NCBI GenBank assembly: GCA_963693365.1
Contig: CAVNZM010000003.1
Coordinates: forward strand, 11,346,001-11,410,000
DNA length: 64,000 bases
DNA from: Amoebidium appalachense
Taxonomy: Eukaryota; Ichthyosporea
Reading direction: 5' to 3'
The translations under genes and the position numbers were made by a program. The notes below the pieces were generated by a model. It had not been told where the DNA came from, did no database searches, and saw only the letters and a program-made list of their open reading frames with translations. Below, piece after piece: positions 56,735 to 64,000 of this stretch. Every line of letters begins with the position of its first letter. The first letter of the stretch is position 1.

Positions 56735-58165
56735 TTTCGGTTTTTTTCAAAGTGGCGGAGGACACCAACTTCCCTTTTTGTGTATTCTACTTTTTCTGCT
56801 CTGTTATTTAGTTTGGAACCGAAGCTAAATTGCCAGAAAACAACTAGGAAGCCTTCAGACTTGACGTGGGTAGGGGTTCGTCCCAAGGCCTTGGTCCGAT
56901 GGGTTTCTTGAAATGGAGATGAGATTGACGAAAGACAACTCTTCGCTTAAGTTGCCAAAACCAATTCTTTCAGTCTGAATGATTTTCCGAAGAGAAACTT
57001 CTTTTTTTGTCTTAGAACTCACGCACATATGCATACACGTAAACTGAGACCCACGAGCACACACAACTGCGAACACAGGCACACACACACCGTGACACCA
57101 TCCTTCGAATCTGACTGCTCAAAGTATGCTCAATCCAGGGTTCGATTTTGGCCTCAAATTATTGGGAAGGCCCAACTCGTCCTCCGAGCTTTTTCCGGAG
57201 GCCCGGCTAGCGCGGCTGGCGGGGATAGGGGACGGAGAGGGGTGGGTAAAGAGGGGAGGGGAGTGGGCTTGTTTACGGTAGCGCTGTGTACCTGTGACTC
57301 GCCGGGGTGGGTGAACCAAGCACAAGTATGCATTGCTCCCCCCCGCCCCCCCTCCAGTTCGAATCCCCCTTCTCCCCGGGCCTTGGTTGAGTTTTCGGAA
57401 TGTTCATACAAAAAGTGTCGGGAATTCTGAGACGATTTTCGGAATTTGTAACGCTGGCTCAATCTAATCTTTCGGGCATTTGGATTGGCTTGTCAAAAGA
57501 GTTTTGCATCCCACGGCGATGCGTTTTTAGCCAATGGGTATAGTCCAGATCAATTGATTAGCTTTTTATGGCTAGTTCGCAGTATCCGTTTGCACCCCGG
57601 GTGACCCACTTGACTCGTGACTCGAGGCCTGTAGTCTAAAACGCCCCTCTCTACATTGTTTGTTTTAGATGACTAGCCTAATAGGCTAACATGGACTTTG
57701 ACGCCACCTATGAGGTACTATTGCGGCAGACTACATAGCCAAAACTTTGAAGAAAAAAAAAACGAGCCACTAGTACTCGAAAGCCGTCAGTTTTTCCGCC
57801 GGCCAGCGAAGGTTTACACTGTGTTAGTTGCTCCGGCCATTTGCGAGGTAACATGCCATTCATCGGTTGTAGCTAGATTACGGGGCGAAAGTTGTAGCGC
57901 TGCTCAAACTCTGTATGAGGTCTAGCGTAAGGTGCAGTTTGGTGGGTTTTGGCACGCGTCACGGAGAACAGGCATATGAAACCACTTCTGTACCACAGTG
58001 TGTGAGGCCCCTTCCTTCCCTGAAGCACATTCATTTCCTTACGCCCGTGACGTAGAGGCACAAGGAAAGCATAAACACACGTGCCCGAGGATCTTCTTTA
58101 TACACACACACACACGATTCAAAAGCCAACATGTAACTGCCCCCGAGGGCCACATCCGCGCAACC
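56735..58165. promoter_or_regulatory. Divergent promoter region of fusion and F-box genes
   Basis: There are 1431 bases between the two start codons. TGACGTGG at 56862-56869 is 128 bases upstream of the fusion start, and TGACGTAG at 58048-58055 is 111 bases upstream of the F-box start. Long homopolymers are nearly absent. Small ORFs here (for example 57698-57925) have no support. GCCAAT occurs near 57530. Confidence 0.45.

Positions 58166-64000
<5,835 letters not shown>

Noticed and set aside
57698-57925. 75-codon plus-strand ORF in the divergent promoter
   Set aside because: No splice context, no recognised motif, and it lies where the 5' flank of the F-box gene is expected.

Overview
The window is nuclear DNA from an intron-rich eukaryote that I cannot place to phylum. 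It is most likely a protist. Coding exons are short (23 to 474 bases), all introns I could resolve are GT-AG, and the introns are packed with homopolymer G/C runs, (CA/GT)n, (GA/CT)n and minisatellites, which account for most of the long apparent ORFs. Six protein genes were assembled by hand by chaining exons whose reading phases fit at the junctions. A fragment of a non-LTR retrotransposon lies near the left end.

Layout, left to right. 1-750: CA repeat. 751-1790 (-): 5'-truncated LINE reverse-transcriptase fragment. 2624-5544 (+): small single-pass membrane protein, 3 exons, first exon damaged. 6848-24860 (-): complete 15-exon AAA+ ATPase of the plant DAA1-like / Msp1-ATAD1-related type, with all AAA motifs. 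26153-27464 (-): small protein with a mitochondrial-type presequence, about 4 exons. 27834-29999 (+): BTB/KCTD protein with a beta-propeller-like C-terminus, sharing a 369-base divergent promoter with the previous gene and interrupted by one stop and three homopolymer frameshifts. 31591-56734 (-): a 36-exon gene of about 1000 codons joining TPR repeats, a helical region, a PHD finger, coiled coils, an SH3 domain and a C-terminal CYRI/FAM49 (DUF1394) Rac-binding domain. 58166-64000+ (+): F-box/leucine-rich-repeat protein running off the right edge, divergent from the fusion gene.

The strongest new points are: (1) the TPR-PHD-SH3-CYRI fusion, which would put a SCAR/WAVE-Rac regulator module on a scaffold protein; (2) tandem duplications centred on splice junctions in six introns, where the exon end plus its donor or acceptor has been copied into the intron; (3) a dispersed element of roughly 150-250 bases next to a C-tract, always in the same orientation as the host gene; (4) 3' splice sites made by the end of CA microsatellites; (5) a TGACGT motif within about 250 bases upstream of all six start codons. 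Several reading-frame breaks fall in homopolymers, so sequence error and true decay cannot be separated here.
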